A stretch of 64,000 nucleotides of DNA from a bacterium SCSIO 12844 (GCA_024397935.1 CP073743.1:1612001-1676000); one strand, 5' to 3'. Shown: positions 37,931 to 48,142, numbered from the stretch's first letter. Program-made: numbers and translations. Notes: a model not told the origin generated them from the letters alone.

Positions 37931-39709
37931 ATGAAAAATGTCATTATTGTTGGTTCTGGTCCAATCGGTCTTTATAATGCATTAAAACTTTCCCAAATTA
38001 AAAGAAAATATAATTTGGATATTAATATCGCTGTTGTTGATGCGCGTGCTGGTGAATATGAACGATCAAGAATAGTTGCAAAAAGTGTTGCAATTGAGAT
38101 TGAACAAGGACTTGGTCTTAATCTTAAAGGTTTAAGAAGTGCAGATGACATTGGTAATGCAATCTATATTCAAGATATTGAAAAAGCACTTTATACGCTA
38201 GCTTTAAAAGAAGGTGTTAATTTTGAAAAGGCCAACTTTAAAACTTTTGATTCAGGTAATATAACTGTTGAAACGAAAAGTCCAAAAATACAAAAAACAT
38301 TAGCAAGTGATTTAGTTTTAGACTGTACTGGCTCTAGTCGGGCAGTTGTTCAAGAAGTTAATAAATTAACAAATAATCAGTCTTTTAGTGTCAGTCCTAT
38401 TGGTAATAATCCAATTAAAAACCACTTTTCAGCCTATGTAATAATGACTGAAGATCAAGTTGAGCTAATGTATATACCAAAAGAAAAAGATCCAGTTAAG
38501 CATGCGTTAGCCATGGCAACTTTACGTAAAAAATATGGTTGGGAATATTTCTCAGAACCATTTTTTGAAATGAGAACATTAGATATTGGTGAAGGTAAAA
38601 AGCGTGTATATTTATACTATGAAATTCCTGAAAATTTAGCAAATAAGTCATTAGAAGTTAAAAAAGAGTATTTAAAAGATTTACTTAATTTAAAAATGCA
38701 ACAACCTGATATTCAATTTGAACTGGAAGATAGTAAATATAGCTTTGGTGAATTTCCCGTTGATCCTCATAAAGTAGATGAATTAGGATTTAGTGGTAAT
38801 AGTGAAATTCCAGCAGTTTATCCATGCGGTGATGCTCAAGTTGAACCAGATTATCGATTAGGAGTTGGTATTAGGAGCGGGGCAATGAGAGCAAATGCAT
38901 TGTGGAACTCTATTCAATTAACACATGATCGTGGTATTAAAATTAATGATGGGCAATATGCCTATAACATAGGACAAGCTTTGAGTTGGCATGTGTCAAA
39001 TTTAGAAAGTGACTATAGACATAGACAATCAACTTTAATCTCAGATCTTTCAATTGCTTTAGATGAACAGCTAGTTGCTTTAAAAATGCTAAGTGAAGGT
39101 GAACAAAACCCTTTAACAGAACAATATAAGTCAACCATTAAACAATCCATCTCAGAGTTAGCTAATGAATTAAAATTGCTAGGAGATAAAGCATTTAAAG
39201 GTATTTCACCCTATACAAATAAAAATGTTGCACAGTACTTTAATCATTATAATGATGCGTTAAAAGCTTATGAAGCATTAGATGATTTTGATAATCAAAT
39301 AAAATTAAACTCAAATATGGCAATTTATAGTAAAGTTGAAAAAAATTATACTCAAACATTAAAATATACGCAAGAAGCTTTAGAGTTAAATCAATTGAAA
39401 ACAACACCTGAAAATGTTCAAATAATGAATAAAGTTTTATATAGCCAAGCCTTTGCTTTATCTAAAATAGTATTTAGTCAAATTAAATCTGATCACAAAG
39501 ATGTACATGATAATTTTGCTTTATTAGTAGATACAGCAACTAAATTAGAAGAAAGGTTAGGAACACAAAATAAATTTGTCAAACAAATAAATGCATATAA
39601 ATCAAAATTAACAGAACAAATGCCTAAAAAGAATGAACCTATTTTACTATTTTCTAGTACTGATAGAGAACCAGTAATACAACCTCAAACTAAAGTTGTA
39701 AATTTGTAG
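37931..39709 (+). CDS. FAD-dependent oxidoreductase with helical C-terminal extension
   Basis: 592 aa. The N-terminal Rossmann motif VIIVGSGPIGLYNALKLSQI and the second FAD motif AVYPCGDAQVEPDYRLGVGI are those of flavin monooxygenase-like enzymes. The part after residue 340 is helical, with degenerate TPR-like pairs (YFNHYNDALKAYEALDDFDN, YTQTLKYTQEALELNQ). The substrate is unknown. The combination of a flavoenzyme head and a helical tail, and the shared leader with the papain-like genes, fits a host-directed enzyme, but a metabolic role cannot be excluded. Confidence 0.7.
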   Translation: MKNVIIVGSGPIGLYNALKLSQIKRKYNLDINIAVVDARAGEYERSRIVAKSVAIEIEQGLGLNLKGLRSADDIGNAIYIQDIEKALYTLALKEGVNFEKANFKTFDSGNITVETKSPKIQKTLASDLVLDCTGSSRAVVQEVNKLTNNQSFSVSPIGNNPIKNHFSAYVIMTEDQVELMYIPKEKDPVKHALAMATLRKKYGWEYFSEPFFEMRTLDIGEGKKRVYLYYEIPENLANKSLEVKKEYLKDLLNLKMQQPDIQFELEDSKYSFGEFPVDPHKVDELGFSGNSEIPAVYPCGDAQVEPDYRLGVGIRSGAMRANALWNSIQLTHDRGIKINDGQYAYNIGQALSWHVSNLESDYRHRQSTLISDLSIALDEQLVALKMLSEGEQNPLTEQYKSTIKQSISELANELKLLGDKAFKGISPYTNKNVAQYFNHYNDALKAYEALDDFDNQIKLNSNMAIYSKVEKNYTQTLKYTQEALELNQLKTTPENVQIMNKVLYSQAFALSKIVFSQIKSDHKDVHDNFALLVDTATKLEERLGTQNKFVKQINAYKSKLTEQMPKKNEPILLFSSTDREPVIQPQTKVVNL

Positions 39710-39738
39710 ATTTAACAAATACCGTAATCTAACGGATG

Positions 39739-39757
39739 ACCAAATACTATATTTGGT
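39739..39757. terminator. Weak hairpin after FAD oxidoreductase
   Basis: ACCAAAT, five-base loop, ATTTGGT: a 7-bp perfect stem 30 bp after the stop codon, followed by an AT run rather than a clean T run. It could be a weak terminator. Confidence 0.3.
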
Positions 39758-39798
39758 TATAATATATTTCATTTGGTTTTATGGTGAATAATCAATAA

Positions 39799-40098
39799 AT
39801 GAAAACTTTAACAATAATTTTTATATATGTATTATCTTTATTTAAGAGCCTTATATTCTTAGGTATTATGCTTTTAGGTTTATTGTCAATGATCTACTTT
39901 AACTATTATCCAGATGAGTTTACACCATCAATAGGATTAATATGGCTTTTACGTATTATGAGCATTATTGTTGTTGCTATTATAATTTATAATATTATCA
40001 ATGGATATTCATTTTCATCTTATTCATCAATAAGAAAGGTAGCTGTTGTATGTGGTATATCTCTCATTGTTTATCAAGTTTTAATGTCTGTGTTTTAG
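39799..40098 (+). CDS. Small membrane protein
   Basis: 99 aa with three hydrophobic segments: TIIFIYVLSLFKSLIFLGIM with LLGLLSMIYF, IWLLRIMSIIVVAIIIYNII, and VAVVCGISLIVYQVLMSVF. No family was recognised and the upstream region lacks a strong ribosome site. It lies between the FAD oxidoreductase and the convergent potD gene. Confidence 0.5.
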   Translation: MKTLTIIFIYVLSLFKSLIFLGIMLLGLLSMIYFNYYPDEFTPSIGLIWLLRIMSIIVVAIIIYNIINGYSFSSYSSIRKVAVVCGISLIVYQVLMSVF

Positions 40099-40188
40099 CT
40101 GTTTTTGGTTATAGCAAAATGGAAAAACCACTAAAATGTAGAGCAACTAAGAATGAAGTTATTATTAAATTATAGTTTTTAAATAGCT

Positions 40189-41448
40189 TTATTTGTTATC
40201 TTCCAATTCAACACCATATTTAACAGCAAACCAATCTCGTGAGATTTCATCTTTTAATTTTCCTGAAGGTAATGGAACAATATAAAGCTTTTTAATCATT
40301 TCATCTGTTGGTGAGATATCAGAAGAAGCTAACTCTTTTCGCATATAAGGTTCAGAACCATTAACACCATTGGGCTGAAATAAAAAATTACTATTAGTAG
40401 CATTAACCCTAGGGTTTAACATATAGTTTAAAAATACATAAGCATTTTCTAGATTAGGTGCGCCTTTAGGAATAGCTAGTGTATCAAACCAAATAGGGGC
40501 GCCACTTTTTGGCAATACATAACGAACATCTAAATTAGGGTTAGCACTTTGACCGATATGATTAGCGCGTAAGATATCACCAGAATAACCCATAGATAAA
40601 CATAAATTACCACTGGCTAAATCATTTTCATATAAGTTCGTATCAATATAAGTTAAATATGGGCGTACATTTTTAACGAGATAATCAGTAGCTTCTCGAT
40701 AGTCTTGTGGATTTTTAGAGTGTGGGTTTTTACCTAAGTACTCTAATGTTGCAGCAAATACATATTCAGGTGAATCAATTAGTGCAACACCACAGCGATG
40801 TAACTTTTTTAAATATTTAGGATTAAAGAGGATATTCCAATCATCTATTTTAACATGATCACCTAAGTATTTTTTAACAAGTTTAGCATTATAACCAATA
40901 CCAATTGTGCCGTAACTATAAGCTAAAACATATTGATTACCTGGGTCTAATTCAGCCATTTTTTTATAAACAGCTTTATTAATATATTGATAATTAGGTA
41001 ATTTTGATTTATCGAGTTTTTCTAATGCACCTGCTTTAATTTCGTTTTGAACATAATTTAACTCAGGCACGATAACATCATAACCTGAACTGCCACCAGA
41101 AGTTATCTTAGTCATTAACATATCATTATCAGTAAAGTAGCTATTAACAATATGAATACCAGTTAACTTACTAAAGCAATTAAAAATTGCAGGTGATCCA
41201 TTTTCAGTCCAATTAGAAAAAGTAATTTTGCCGTGGCTTTGGCCATTGGCATGTAAAGTTAAGCCTTTTTTATAAATATCACAATTATGTGTATTGGTTA
41301 AATATTCTGTATGTGAAATACTATCATCACTATTATCAGAATCAGTTTTATCTGAGCACCCCCCAAGCGTCATTGATACTAAACTAATCACTGTTAATAA
41401 CTTTATTGATCTTTTATATGTTTTAAGTGAAATCATTCTAAATACCAT
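40189..41448 (-). CDS. potD: Polyamine ABC transporter substrate-binding lipoprotein
   Basis: 419 aa, with a lipoprotein signal (KLLTVISLVSMTLGGCSDK, lipobox LGGC). A second ATG four codons in (41436) is an equally good start. SBP type 1 features of the PotD family: KITFSNWTENGSPAIFNCFS, GYDVIVPELNYV, YSYGTIGIGYN, CLSMGYSGDI, and PLPSGKLKDEISRDWFAVKY at the end. It binds spermidine or putrescine in the periplasm. No permease or ATPase gene is adjacent, so the rest of the transporter must lie elsewhere. The sequence SDKTDSDNSDDS after the lipobox is a flexible linker. Confidence 0.86.
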   Translation of the reverse strand: MVFRMISLKTYKRSIKLLTVISLVSMTLGGCSDKTDSDNSDDSISHTEYLTNTHNCDIYKKGLTLHANGQSHGKITFSNWTENGSPAIFNCFSKLTGIHIVNSYFTDNDMLMTKITSGGSSGYDVIVPELNYVQNEIKAGALEKLDKSKLPNYQYINKAVYKKMAELDPGNQYVLAYSYGTIGIGYNAKLVKKYLGDHVKIDDWNILFNPKYLKKLHRCGVALIDSPEYVFAATLEYLGKNPHSKNPQDYREATDYLVKNVRPYLTYIDTNLYENDLASGNLCLSMGYSGDILRANHIGQSANPNLDVRYVLPKSGAPIWFDTLAIPKGAPNLENAYVFLNYMLNPRVNATNSNFLFQPNGVNGSEPYMRKELASSDISPTDEMIKKLYIVPLPSGKLKDEISRDWFAVKYGVELEDNK

Positions 41449-41553
41449 CGAATAAATTCTTATCCACTTTGTGCTTGTGAATATTAGTCTTAGTCGAATA
41501 TTATATCAAGATGAAAATGATACAAAGTTTAATTAAAGGAATAAGGTAAATCA

Positions 41554-42138
41554 ATGTCAGATTTGATCAATCATACAACCAATAGATTAATCGCAGGAGT
41601 AGATGAAGCAGGTAGGGGACCTTTAGTTGGTTCTGTTGTTGCAGCAGCAGTAATTTTAGATCCTAATAATCCAATTGAAGGATTAGCTGATTCTAAAAAA
41701 TTAACTGAAAAAAAACGCCAAAAACTAGCCATTGAAATTAAAGAAAAAAGCTTAAGTTATGCGATTGCAGAAGCAACAGAAGCTGAAATTGATGAAATTA
41801 ATATTTTAAATGCTGCACTTTTGGCAATGAAACGAGCAACAGAACGGTTAAATAAACAACCTGATTTTGTTTTTGTTGATGGTAATAAATTACCCAACTG
41901 GCAGTATGCTTCTGAAGCAGTAATAAAAGGAGATAGTAAAATTCAAGCAATTAGTGCTGCATCTATTCTTGCAAAAGTACACCGTGATAATATGATGATT
42001 CAACTAGATGAACTTTATCCTCAATATGGGTTTAAACAGCATAAAGGTTATCCAACCAAAGCACATATAGAAGCAATTACAACCTATGGTATTTTAAAAG
42101 AACATCGAAAGAGTTTTAAACCGATTAGAGATTTTTAA
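41554..42138 (+). CDS. rnhB: Ribonuclease HII
   Basis: 194 aa. It cuts the RNA strand of RNA-DNA hybrids and single ribonucleotides in DNA. Catalytic D-E-D-D residues are seen in [24 protein letters not shown] and [12 protein letters not shown]. The AAGG upstream of the ATG fixes the start. It is unlinked to its usual lpxB/dnaE neighbours. Confidence 0.96.
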   Translation: MSDLINHTTNRLIAGVDEAGRGPLVGSVVAAAVILDPNNPIEGLADSKKLTEKKRQKLAIEIKEKSLSYAIAEATEAEIDEINILNAALLAMKRATERLNKQPDFVFVDGNKLPNWQYASEAVIKGDSKIQAISAASILAKVHRDNMMIQLDELYPQYGFKQHKGYPTKAHIEAITTYGILKEHRKSFKPIRDF

Positions 42139-42187
42139 AGCATCTTTTGATAAAATGCTCAAATCCTGAAATTTCTAATTGCTATAA

Positions 42188-43699
42188 ATGGATAGAAAAA
42201 TGCACAAAAATTTATTTAATGCCATTAAAAATTATGGCAATGCAATTGCAATTTATGATCAAGGAATTGGTTATTCATTTAATTATTTATTAAGTCTAAG
42301 TGGCGCATTAGCAGACTATTTAAAACAAAATAATATAAACCAAGGCGATAAAGTATTTATTCATTTGGAAAATCGAATTGAAACGATAGTTAGTTATTTA
42401 GCATGCTGGATTAATGGTAGTATTGCATGCCCATTAAATTATCGACTTAAGCCATTTGAAATTAAATCAATTTTTAAAACTGCATCACCAGATATAGTGA
42501 TTACAGATAATCATAAACAAAAGGTGATTAATTCAGAAATAAGTGATATTAATATTCAGACAGCTGAATCTATTTTTCCAGAAATTGAATGTATAGCAAC
42601 TTCAATTGATATAGATGATCAAGTAAATTATGACTATAGAGTAGAAGATGTTGCATGTATTCATTTTACTTCTGGTACAACCGGGTTTCATAAAGCAGTA
42701 GCACATAGCTTTCAACAAATTAATGATTATGCTTTTGAGCGCATTGATGATATGGGCTATGATCAAAATGACCGTTTATTAGTCTGCTTATCTTTAATGC
42801 ATGCATTTTCGTTTTCTTATCAGTTAATTCCTGCACTAGTAATGGGCATTCCTTGTATTTTAGTGCCTAGATTTGATGAAAAGAACATCATTGATATCGC
42901 CAATCAATATCAGGCTACTTCAATTAGTTTATTACCAGCCCAATGTTATTATTTAAGTCGTTATGCAAATGAACATAACCAATCAATTACAAGTTTAACT
43001 GACTGTATTTCAGCTGGTGATGCATTACCGTTAGCAATTGCAGAAGCATTCGCAGAAACGTTTAATCAAATTATACCGAGACAAGGGCTTGGTATGACAG
43101 AATGCTTTGGTTATACCATTAATTCTAAAGAAGATAATCGAAGTCATACATCTGGCCAAAGTTTAGTTGGCGTTAAGTTATTCATTAAAAAATTAGACCA
43201 ATCAGATAATTCTGGAGAAATCTATATCCACTCAACAGGTAATATGTTGGGTTATTATTCAGATGAAAAAGGCGTATTTGATAAACCTAAGTCATTTGGT
43301 ATTAAAAGTGGTGATTTAGCATTAGTTGATGATGATGGCTTTGTACATTTTAAAGGTCGTCTACGTCATATGATTGTGCGAGATGGTTCCAATATCATGC
43401 CATTAGAAATTGAAAATGTCATTTATCAGCATCCAAGTATTTTAGAAGCAGCTGTCACAGGTGTCGATCATCCAATTCATGGTCAAGTTATACATCTATC
43501 AATTACTAGTCATAATGCTAGTTTGACAGAAGCTGCAGTCAAAGCATTTATTAGAGAGTATTTAGCAGATTATAAGGTACCTGAAGTGATTGATTTTTAT
43601 CCTGAATTACCTAAAAATGCTACTGGTAAAATTGATAGAGATGCATTGAAGCAAGATATTAAACAAATATTATCATCAGAAGTTTGCGAAGTGGAATAG
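42188..43699 (+). CDS. AMP-forming acyl-CoA synthetase-like (ANL superfamily)
   Basis: 503 aa. ANL motifs: HFTSGTTGFHKAVAHSF (phosphate loop), RQGLGMTECFGYT, KGRLRHMIVRDGSNIMPLEI, and LPKNATGKIDRDALK with the catalytic lysine. It activates a carboxylic acid as acyl-AMP and passes it to CoA or a carrier; the substrate is not evident. The next gene, pabBC, starts 8 bp after the stop, so both are on one transcript; the metabolic link between them is unclear. A second in-frame ATG lies 12 bases in. Confidence 0.85.
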   Translation: MDRKMHKNLFNAIKNYGNAIAIYDQGIGYSFNYLLSLSGALADYLKQNNINQGDKVFIHLENRIETIVSYLACWINGSIACPLNYRLKPFEIKSIFKTASPDIVITDNHKQKVINSEISDINIQTAESIFPEIECIATSIDIDDQVNYDYRVEDVACIHFTSGTTGFHKAVAHSFQQINDYAFERIDDMGYDQNDRLLVCLSLMHAFSFSYQLIPALVMGIPCILVPRFDEKNIIDIANQYQATSISLLPAQCYYLSRYANEHNQSITSLTDCISAGDALPLAIAEAFAETFNQIIPRQGLGMTECFGYTINSKEDNRSHTSGQSLVGVKLFIKKLDQSDNSGEIYIHSTGNMLGYYSDEKGVFDKPKSFGIKSGDLALVDDDGFVHFKGRLRHMIVRDGSNIMPLEIENVIYQHPSILEAAVTGVDHPIHGQVIHLSITSHNASLTEAAVKAFIREYLADYKVPEVIDFYPELPKNATGKIDRDALKQDIKQILSSEVCEVE

Positions 43700-43706
43700 T
43701 TAATTA

Positions 43707-45521
43707 ATGGATACAAGTTCATTTGCTTTATTATATGATGCAAAATTAAAAGAAAATAATATTTTATATTTTGATCAACTGGTTACAGAAGTTATCTGTT
43801 ACCAAGAAAGTGACTTACTACAAGCTATTGATAAAGTAGAAACTTATCAGAAACAAGGCTTTTATACAGTTGGTTGTATCAATTTTGAAACAGGTTATTT
43901 ATTAGATGATGCATTCAAATCACATTATCGTAAAAGCCAATTCCCATTATTAGCATTTAAAATATTTAAAAAACTTACCTATTTATCAAAACTTGATTTA
44001 GTTACATTTTTAAGCAAATTTGATTTTAATGAATCTGCTTTTATTTATGATTTTAATTTAATTGATGACTATAAAAACTATCAAAAACAATTTAAAAAAG
44101 TTCAAAATGCTTTACAAATAGGTGAAACTTATCAGATTAATTTAACTTCAAAATATAAATTTAAATTTCAAGGCTGTGCTTTAGATTTTTATTTTAAACT
44201 AATTCAGCAACAATCAGCTTCATATTGTACCTATATTGAATTTGATCACTGGCAAGTCTTATCAATTTCACCTGAGCTATTTTTTAAGAAAGAAAATGAT
44301 ACATTAACTTGTAAGCCAATGAAAGGAACAGTTAAACGTCATAGTGATCCTGAAACTGACAATCAAAATAAGCTATTTTTGGCCAATGATTTAAAGAATA
44401 AAACTGAGAATGTTATTATTGTTGATTTATTACGTAATGACTTAGCCACAATTTCTGAAGTAGGTAGTGTAAGAGTCCCTAAATTATTTGAAATCGAAAC
44501 TTTTGAAACAGTTTATCAAATGACATCAACTGTTCAGTCAACAATAAAACAATCTTCAAGTCTAAAGCAATTATTTAGTAGACTTTTTCCTTGTGGTTCA
44601 ATTACAGGTGCACCAAAAGTTAGTACCATGAAGCATATTGCTGAGATAGAGACTGAAGCTAGAAACCTTTATACCGGTAGTATTGGCTATATTAAGCCTA
44701 ATGGCGATATGTGTTTTAATGTTTCTATCCGTACTTTATTAATAGATAAAAAAACAAGACAAGGTGAATTAGGTGCTGGTGGTGGAATCACTATATCATC
44801 AGAGGTAAAAGATGAGTGGGATGAATTACAATTAAAAGCTAATTTTGTTAGACAAGTTAAAAAACCATTCGATTTGATTGAATGTCTACTCTACAAAGAT
44901 GGATCCTATCAATATATAGAAAAACATTTAAATCGCATTGAAAAATCAGCTCAATGTTTTAACTTCTTTTTTGATCGTTATCAGTTGTTAGACCAACTAA
45001 TGGATTTAACTGCAAACTTACAAGTCAGTAAAGCTTATAAAGTTAAAGCTGTCCTTTCAGGATGCGGCAAAACCTCGCTTACTTTTAGTGAAGCACTGCC
45101 AATCAAACAACCTATAAAATTGGTTATTGCCAAAGAGCATATTGATTCAACAAATATCCTATTTCAACATAAAACAACGGATCAGTCTGTACGTGGATTT
45201 TATAATGATATCGTAGCAAAATATCGACAGAGTACGAACTGCTTTGATGTGATTTTTATTAATGATAAAGGCTTTGTTACTGAAACAAGCACTTTTAATT
45301 TGATTGTTAAGATCAATGAGCAGTTATATACGCCTAAAGTAGACAGTGGTTTATTACCAGGAATTGGCAGAGAAGTTTTACTTGAAAGCGGTAAAGTAAT
45401 TGAAAAAAATATTTCAGAAATTGAGCTACTAAATTCAGATATGATTTATGTTGTAAATTCAATTCGTAGTTTAATGGAGGTTGAATTAATAAAAACAACT
45501 GAACATGAAGATTATTCTTAG
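43707..45521 (+). CDS. pabBC: Bifunctional aminodeoxychorismate synthase I / lyase
   Basis: 604 aa. Residues 1-390 form the PabB part: YQINLTSKYKF, LTCKPMKGTVKRHSD with the PabB lysine K206 that distinguishes it from anthranilate synthase, GSITGAPKVSTMKHI and GELGAGGGITISSEV. Residues about 395-604 form a class IV aminotransferase PabC, with the PLP lysine in FQHKTTDQSVR, GFVTETSTFNLIV and LLPGIGREVLLE. It makes p-aminobenzoate from chorismate, with ammonia from a separate PabA. The product feeds the folate genes at 51.6-53.3 kb. Confidence 0.93.
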   Translation: MDTSSFALLYDAKLKENNILYFDQLVTEVICYQESDLLQAIDKVETYQKQGFYTVGCINFETGYLLDDAFKSHYRKSQFPLLAFKIFKKLTYLSKLDLVTFLSKFDFNESAFIYDFNLIDDYKNYQKQFKKVQNALQIGETYQINLTSKYKFKFQGCALDFYFKLIQQQSASYCTYIEFDHWQVLSISPELFFKKENDTLTCKPMKGTVKRHSDPETDNQNKLFLANDLKNKTENVIIVDLLRNDLATISEVGSVRVPKLFEIETFETVYQMTSTVQSTIKQSSSLKQLFSRLFPCGSITGAPKVSTMKHIAEIETEARNLYTGSIGYIKPNGDMCFNVSIRTLLIDKKTRQGELGAGGGITISSEVKDEWDELQLKANFVRQVKKPFDLIECLLYKDGSYQYIEKHLNRIEKSAQCFNFFFDRYQLLDQLMDLTANLQVSKAYKVKAVLSGCGKTSLTFSEALPIKQPIKLVIAKEHIDSTNILFQHKTTDQSVRGFYNDIVAKYRQSTNCFDVIFINDKGFVTETSTFNLIVKINEQLYTPKVDSGLLPGIGREVLLESGKVIEKNISEIELLNSDMIYVVNSIRSLMEVELIKTTEHEDYS

Positions 45522-45763
45522 AAAAATAAAATATTACAAAACATAACTATCAATAATCAGATATATAAAGGTAAATTATTAGACCACTATGTCACAAATA
45601 ATAAATTACAACTCAATAATATAATTAACTTTTAAATAATAGTGAAATTTCAATTAATAAATGAATATAAATATATTTATATATTTCAAAATATATAATT
45701 ACTTTAACATTAGATATTTGCATGACAGCTAGCTATGTGTGATTATAAAACATAATCGAACAT

Positions 45764-45777
45764 TATAGAGGGTTGCA
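45764..45777 (+). promoter_or_regulatory. TATAGAGGGTTGCA leader before papain-like gene
   Basis: Identical 14-mer to 37914-37927, 2 bases before the ATG at 45780. The 258 bp upstream of the gene are AT-rich and otherwise featureless. Confidence 0.45.
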
Positions 45778-45779
45778 CA

Positions 45780-47237
45780 ATGAATATTATTCCAGCGATG
45801 AAAGCATTAGGATACCATCCAGATGATGATGGTGTTTGTTATGGTATTTCACATATGGGAACACAGGCATTATTACGGGGTGATTTTGCTACATTTCAAA
45901 AACGCATGAAACTAATACACTCATTAACAAAAACTGAGTTATTAAATAAAATTGTAAAAGCTGAAACTAAAAGGTTTTTAAAACAGCCATTAAGTAAAAA
46001 AGATAATTTATTACTCTCTATTAAACCATTTTTTGATGGTATTAGTGTATATCAAAATGATTTTAATGATACAGATATAGCCGTTAAGAAAAATATACAT
46101 CCTATGTTTGACAAACAAGATTACCATGTAGGTAATCAATTATATAATGGCGATTCTAGTGAGGGTGTTTATACAGCAGCTAAAGCACTTAAAGTATTTA
46201 ATAAACAAAGCCTTGCTAAATTTTTTACATTAAATGAAACTGATATGCTAGAAGCACATATGGAACCTGAGCCAAGTGTTGATGGCTATGAAAGAATTGG
46301 TGGTGAGAAAAAAGATGTATTGGTTTATAACATTGGTAATAAAGACCATATTGTCACAGTTGCATTTGATCAAAAGCAATGGCATTTAATTGATCACGAT
46401 ACAGTTTGGTCAGGAACAGATAAAAATATCTTAGCAAAAAAAGTTATAGAGTCACTTCAAGAAGGTAGGTCTAGGGATATTGTCGTTTATATGGAAGAGA
46501 ATACTTCAAAATCAACAGATCATAAAAAATTAGCAGTTGAACACCCTGAGATTTCAACAACTAAATCTGCTCGAGAAGCTGGCAAATTATTAAGTATGGC
46601 AGCAAATGAAAAAATGTATGATATAGCTAGTAAATATCTTACAGATATAATAGCCAAATATAAGTCTGATAGAAATTTTCATCATGCTATAGGTTCTAAT
46701 TCGAAAGTAGTAGATCACTTTTTTTATAAAATGTTAACTACTGGAGATCATAAAACATTACAAGCTTATGTAAGTAAAGTAAATGCTTCCTTTAGTTTTG
46801 ATTATGATGATAAGCAAGCTATATTTAATCCAAAATCTACAGCTATAAGAACTAAAGCAATTTATAATGCATTAAATAATAATTATGATCAGGCGCTTAA
46901 AGCCTATTTGGATGGTATTAATCAATCTTGTTTATCACTGAAGCAGAGACAAACACAAATATTAGCTTCATTTTCAAGTAGTGATATTGTTGAATTATTT
47001 AATACTTCAAAAGTAAATAGCAAAACAATGGCCGTATCTGTCGATGCATTATCTAAATTACAATTAACAATGGAGCAACGAGAGCAATTACCACAACAAT
47101 TAAAAGAGGCATTACCTCCAATACCAGTAAGCAATAAAAATCCTGGTTATGGTACATTTACAACTCAGCCACCCAAAATATTTGCTTCCGCACCAAAGTC
47201 AGAAGAAGTTGTAGATCGTAGTGTATACTACTTATAA
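45780..47237 (+). CDS. Papain-like cysteine protease, effector candidate
   Basis: 485 aa without signal peptide. The N-terminus holds a papain-like triad: C20 in DDDGVCYGISHMGTQALL, H190 in NIGNKDHIVTVAF and D205 in WHLIDHDTVW. The His-to-Asp spacing of 15 is that of AvrPphB-type C58 proteases. Residues about 250-430 are helical and probably bind a partner. The C-terminus is Pro/Gln-rich. The TATAGAGGGTTGCA leader lies just before the ATG, as for the FAD oxidoreductase at 37931. It is probably a translocated protease or acyltransferase, but no substrate can be named. Confidence 0.65.
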   Translation: MNIIPAMKALGYHPDDDGVCYGISHMGTQALLRGDFATFQKRMKLIHSLTKTELLNKIVKAETKRFLKQPLSKKDNLLLSIKPFFDGISVYQNDFNDTDIAVKKNIHPMFDKQDYHVGNQLYNGDSSEGVYTAAKALKVFNKQSLAKFFTLNETDMLEAHMEPEPSVDGYERIGGEKKDVLVYNIGNKDHIVTVAFDQKQWHLIDHDTVWSGTDKNILAKKVIESLQEGRSRDIVVYMEENTSKSTDHKKLAVEHPEISTTKSAREAGKLLSMAANEKMYDIASKYLTDIIAKYKSDRNFHHAIGSNSKVVDHFFYKMLTTGDHKTLQAYVSKVNASFSFDYDDKQAIFNPKSTAIRTKAIYNALNNNYDQALKAYLDGINQSCLSLKQRQTQILASFSSSDIVELFNTSKVNSKTMAVSVDALSKLQLTMEQREQLPQQLKEALPPIPVSNKNPGYGTFTTQPPKIFASAPKSEEVVDRSVYYL

Positions 47238-47257
47238 AACTGATCTCTATCAGCTTA

Positions 47258-48142
47258 TTAATCTTTATATTTAGTTAAAACTTTCTTAAAAAAATCTATA
47301 AATACTGACACTTTAGGCGATTGAATTAATTTTCCTTGATAAACTGCGTACATTGGTATGTCATCAGGCATATAATTATCTAAAACAGGTATTAATTGAT
47401 CATGTTGAATTTCAGATGCAATAACAAACTCAGGTAGATATACTAAACCTAATCCAGATAATGCAAGATTTTTTAAATCAAGGCTTGTACTTGCTTGTAG
47501 ATTACCATTAATAGGTATAAATTCACTTTTTTCATTTATTACAAATCGCCAAGTTTTATTATAGTTATAACAGTGATCAATACAATTATGCTCAGATAAG
47601 TCAGTTGGATGTTTTGGTATTGAATAAGCATCAAAATAAGATTTTGTTGCACATAAGACTTTTCTCCAGTTGGTAATAAATGTATAATTCAATCTGCTGT
47701 CAGGCAGAGGCGAACAATGAATTACGACGTCAAACTGTTCTCCTATCATATTAGATAAGTGATTACCACTATATAATTGAATGGTTAATTCTGGATAAGC
47801 TTGAGTAAACTCTTGAATATGCTGTGTTATATGCTGATACGCAATTGAATTAGGAATACCAACTTTAAGATTACCACAAATTATTTTATTTTGATTACTA
47901 ACATCTTGTATTACTGACTGCCAATGCTTTAATAACCCTGGAGCATTATCTAATAATTGATGGCCTGATTGTGTTAATACCAACGATCGAGTATTACGTT
48001 TGAATAAAATGACATCAAGTTCACTTTCTAAACGTTCAATTCGACGTGATATCATTGACACCGACAAGCCCAAAGTTTGAGCTGCTTTGGTAAAACTGCC
48101 TTTATGGACAACTGTAAGGAAAGTTTGTAATAAAGTAATCAT
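47258..48142 (-). CDS. LysR-family regulator
   Basis: 294 aa from the ATG at 48142; the frame stays open 18 codons further but those are unlike LysR N-termini. The winged HTH is MITLLQTFLTVVHKGSFTKA followed by AQTLGLSVSMISRRIERLES. The co-inducer domain follows, with ICGNLKVGIPNS. It is divergent from the MFS exporter gene at 48248 and likely controls it. Confidence 0.9.
   Translation of the reverse strand: MITLLQTFLTVVHKGSFTKAAQTLGLSVSMISRRIERLESELDVILFKRNTRSLVLTQSGHQLLDNAPGLLKHWQSVIQDVSNQNKIICGNLKVGIPNSIAYQHITQHIQEFTQAYPELTIQLYSGNHLSNMIGEQFDVVIHCSPLPDSRLNYTFITNWRKVLCATKSYFDAYSIPKHPTDLSEHNCIDHCYNYNKTWRFVINEKSEFIPINGNLQASTSLDLKNLALSGLGLVYLPEFVIASEIQHDQLIPVLDNYMPDDIPMYAVYQGKLIQSPKVSVFIDFFKKVLTKYKD

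Noticed and set aside
43707-45521. Anthranilate synthase component I (TrpE)
   Set aside because: The PMKGT motif has the PabB lysine and the chain continues into a PabC domain.
47241-47256. Terminator between the papain-like and LysR genes
   Set aside because: Only a 5-bp stem (CTGAT-CTCT-ATCAG) without a T run; too weak to call.
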